Assembly (NCBI GenBank): GCA_021464525.1
Contig: JADRCO010001250.1
Span: forward strand, 1-20,948
Direction: 5' to 3'
Origin: Rhizophagus sp. LPA8_4_AMF
Taxonomy: Eukaryota; Glomeromycota; Glomeromycetes; Glomerales; Glomeraceae
Length of the DNA: 20,948 nucleotides
Positions 18,676 through 20,948 of this stretch are shown here, in pieces. A model generated the notes under the pieces. It was not told the DNA's origin, ran no database searches, and saw only the letters and a program-made list of their open reading frames with translations. Position 1 is the first letter of the stretch. Each line of letters begins with the position of its first letter. Made by a program: the position numbers and the translations under genes.

Positions 18676-20343
18676 TTAATAAATTTCTTGTATAAAATCA
18701 TAAATATTAATAAACAAATCTTCATAATTTAGAACTTGAATATCATGTAATTCAAATTCCTTTACCTTATCTTTCAAAGAAATCAAGACTTCATTTTTTC
18801 CTTTATAATTTTCTGTAATAGCCAAATATTTAACTCGTTTCTTTTTCATAATATATTCTTCTATATATGGGAAAATATCTTGGCTTTCTTCATTTTTTGT
18901 ATTTCTAATTAACAATTTTTTAACAAAAGTATTTTGAAAATTTTTTAAGAATATTTCTAAATCGATTGTAATAATTCTAAGATGCAAATTCAAATATTCT
19001 AATTTAAAAGGAAGAATTTGTCCTAAATTTTGTAATATAATTGAACTAGAATTATAATTATCATTATAGCTAATAGCAAGGGCATCAATTAAAAGATAAT
19101 TAAGATTTTGGTTAATATTTTCAATTAAGTTGAATACTAAATAAATACTCTGATTATTCGGCCAAGTAGGAACCAAAAATTTAATTTTATTACAACATTT
19201 TATAATTAATTGTAGTAACTTTTGTGATTTATAGTGACCAACTCCAAGATTTTCTAAATAATTGCCAGATTTTTGTATTAATGGTTCTAATGTTTCGTTC
19301 ATTTCATCCAAAAATAAAGTTTTCAATTTAAATGGTTTTGTAATATTATTAATTTGTTGAATAAATTTAGAATCTAGATCATAACAATAAACAATATGAA
19401 TTGATTCTAAAACATTCAAATGATTAAATACTTCACTTAAAACATTTATATTTTCAAAATCAATATAATAAAATATAATTGTACTTAACGTATTTGAACA
19501 ATTAGGGCTATTTAATGATAATAAAGGATGGTACAAGGGGTATCCACTACTAAAGCCAAATGAAATCTTTCTAAGATTTTCTTGAGATTTAATTACTTGT
19601 GAAAAGTTTTTTTCAATTATTGGAAAAGCATGAAATGAAGGAAGTAAAAAATTAAGTGATGAAATTGAATTGCAATTAGAACATAGAAATCCTAAAAATT
19701 TTATTGTATTATAACTTGCATCATCAAGATCAATTATTAAATTTTTAATATAATAAATGAAATTACGGTTTTGAGAGATTAATTCAATAATCTCATCATA
19801 ATATTCAATATCACTAAATGTAGTCATTGACACTTTAAAACTATGCAAATTGACTTCGTTTTTAATGAACATTAGCAATAATGATCTAAAAATTAGTTTT
19901 GCAAAGTTTAACATTTGTGGTGATAAATGTATATTTTGCATAAAATAGTTGGAATGTTGCTCTCTTGTTGTTGAAGTCCTAACAGCTTTAATCCATTTTT
20001 CAATAGAACTACAAACTTTATGTGTATCTAAACGTTGAATGAATCTAGAATAATTAAATAATGTGTTTAAGTTTGAAGGAAATAATTCAATATGAATTAC
20101 ATATTCATTTAATTTTGCTTTATCATCATCATTCAAATTTTGCAAATAAGTTTCAATAAAATAATAATTTTTAGGAAATTTAATTGAAAATGGATCTTCC
20201 CATAATAATGGGATTGCTAAACGACACCATAATCTATTAACCAATATACACGAATGTAATGTTTTATAATCATAATGAAAACATTGAATAACTTCGTTCG
20301 TTAACTCAGGTAAATTTCCTGAAAAGAACTTTGAACATGCCAT
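18676..20343 (-). CDS. F-box protein with leucine-rich tail (intact)
   Basis: A complete intronless gene of 555 residues. MACSKFFSGNLPEL leads into an F-box at about 10-52. Leucine-rich units follow at NLIIDLDD (201-208), NLRKISFGF (256-264), LNVLESIHIVYC (309-320), FKLKTLFLD (339-347), NYLENLGVG (361-369), NKIKFL (385-390), NLNYLLID and KLEYLNLHL. The tail has IEEYIMKKKRVKYLA. By family it is an SCF ubiquitin-ligase adaptor; the target is unknown. Residues 298-390 are almost identical to the gene at 10736-12400 (two changes, at 323 and 383), and the F-box half is close too. The stretch 150-297 and the part after 390 diverge clearly, which suggests gene conversion or uneven selection. No signal peptide or membrane span is seen. 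Confidence 0.92.
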   Translation of the reverse strand: MACSKFFSGNLPELTNEVIQCFHYDYKTLHSCILVNRLWCRLAIPLLWEDPFSIKFPKNYYFIETYLQNLNDDDKAKLNEYVIHIELFPSNLNTLFNYSRFIQRLDTHKVCSSIEKWIKAVRTSTTREQHSNYFMQNIHLSPQMLNFAKLIFRSLLLMFIKNEVNLHSFKVSMTTFSDIEYYDEIIELISQNRNFIYYIKNLIIDLDDASYNTIKFLGFLCSNCNSISSLNFLLPSFHAFPIIEKNFSQVIKSQENLRKISFGFSSGYPLYHPLLSLNSPNCSNTLSTIIFYYIDFENINVLSEVFNHLNVLESIHIVYCYDLDSKFIQQINNITKPFKLKTLFLDEMNETLEPLIQKSGNYLENLGVGHYKSQKLLQLIIKCCNKIKFLVPTWPNNQSIYLVFNLIENINQNLNYLLIDALAISYNDNYNSSSIILQNLGQILPFKLEYLNLHLRIITIDLEIFLKNFQNTFVKKLLIRNTKNEESQDIFPYIEEYIMKKKRVKYLAITENYKGKNEVLISLKDKVKEFELHDIQVLNYEDLFINIYDFIQEIY

Positions 20344-20406
20344 ATTGTCAAACGAAAAGAGAGAAAAGGGATTTAAAAATTAAAAGTTTACGTCAAAATA
20401 TATAAA

Positions 20407-20496
20407 TTTATTATGTAATTTCGGAACGGCAATTCCGTTGGTTGCACAAGTTATTGTTATGTATTTGTATATTGCATGATCAGTTGATCAGCTGAT
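20407..20496 (-). promoter_or_regulatory. Conserved F-box promoter block plus GATCAGCTGAT
   Basis: In coding orientation, CGGAATTGCCG is followed by TTCCGAAATTACATAATAAA (20407-20437), about 64-95 bp before the ATG. Further out, TGATCAGCTGAT (20485-20496) repeats the 12-mer found upstream of the plus-strand gene at 8019, next to a second GATCA. A distal block with GACAAATATCGGAAATACAA (about 20556-20575) is also shared with the other minus-strand copies. Confidence 0.5.
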
Positions 20497-20575
20497 TTTT
20501 TTAAAAAAAATTTTCCTAAATAATTTAAATAATTGCTATATAAAAAACTTTGTGCGACAAATATCGGAAATACAA

Positions 20576-20948
20576 ATTACTATTTCATAATATGTTATCA
20601 ACAATATATAAAAAATTTTTTCTTAAATGCATTTTCCATTAAATTTTATATGTATATAACACATATGACATATCATTCTTTATACCATCTTGCTAGAGAC
20701 CATAAATAAGGTATTTAAATACGCAGTATTAAATACAATTTAAATTAGAAAATTCTTTATTATACAGGCGAAATAAATTTGTTAAAATTATAAATGTAGT
20801 TTAGTATATTACTAGGAAAACGGAAACCGTTAAAGTCCGTCGCGCTCATTTACTTGGTATCTTTTTTTATTAAAAAAAAAAAAATTTCAAATTAGTAGTG
20901 TTACAAAATCGCCAGTGAAACAAGTAAAGCATATCAAAAAAGGAAAAA
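20576..20948. other. AT-rich right edge, no gene
   Basis: Beyond the duplicon flank nothing coding is seen. It contains long A and T runs and the dispersed repeat copy at 20799-20836. Confidence 0.45.
20799..20836. repeat. Dispersed repeat, copy 2 (TTACTAGGAAAACGG core)
   Basis: Matches 1521-1560 in the same orientation: TTTAGT, then TTACTAGGAAAACGG, two variable bases, CCGTTA and AAGTC. It is followed here by a GC-rich CGTCGCGCTC. Confidence 0.6.

Noticed and set aside
1-20948. tRNA or rRNA genes
   Set aside because: No cloverleaf with a T-loop GTTC-A and matching acceptor stem, and no conserved rRNA stretch was recognised on either strand by eye.

Overview
The window looks like nuclear DNA from an AT-rich filamentous fungus, most probably an arbuscular-mycorrhizal fungus of the Glomeromycotina (Rhizophagus-like). 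This rests on the very high A+T content, eukaryote-style promoters and AATAAA signals, intronless genes of about 1.6 kb, and especially on the gene family present. The family has an N-terminus of the type MACSK-F-SG-LPEL followed by an F-box ending in VNRLWCRLAIPLLWEDPF and a long leucine-rich tail. I associate it from memory with the expanded F-box families of Rhizophagus; the species was not checked by any search.

Layout. Positions 1-4330 are non-coding or unrecognised: a GC-rich fold-back repeat at the left edge, one weak unidentified ORF near 0.9-1.1 kb, and a short dispersed repeat at about 1.52 kb that recurs at 20.8 kb. From 4.3 kb onward the window is an F-box cluster. On the minus strand lie a decayed copy (4519-6168, four indels) and two intact genes (10736-12400 and 18676-20343). 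These three share promoter and 3' flank and form one duplicon family. On the plus strand lie one intact, more divergent gene (8019-9623), a copy broken by one 8-bp duplication (15660-17269), a C-terminal fragment (14308-14611), and two tiny F-box 5' relics (about 14738-14832 and 17417-17523). The fragment, the broken gene and the relics form a second, tandem duplicon that has lost different pieces in each unit.

Between the genes are a 144-bp fold-back MITE with TA ends (6699-6842), a 57-bp near-perfect palindrome (7576-7632), an A-rich degenerate repeat (7080-7555), a pair of old inverted copies with a perfect 20-bp core (about 12.7 and 13.7 kb), and other small repeats.

Function. F-box proteins are known as substrate adaptors of SCF (Skp1-Cullin-F-box) ubiquitin ligases. 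The F-box would dock Skp1 and the leucine-rich tail would pick the target. Here the F-box and one internal block stay nearly constant while the rest of the repeats diverge, and copies are being born, converted and broken side by side. I see birth-and-death evolution of a recognition repertoire rather than an operon or pathway. No transposase, RNA gene, CRISPR array or toxin gene was recognised.
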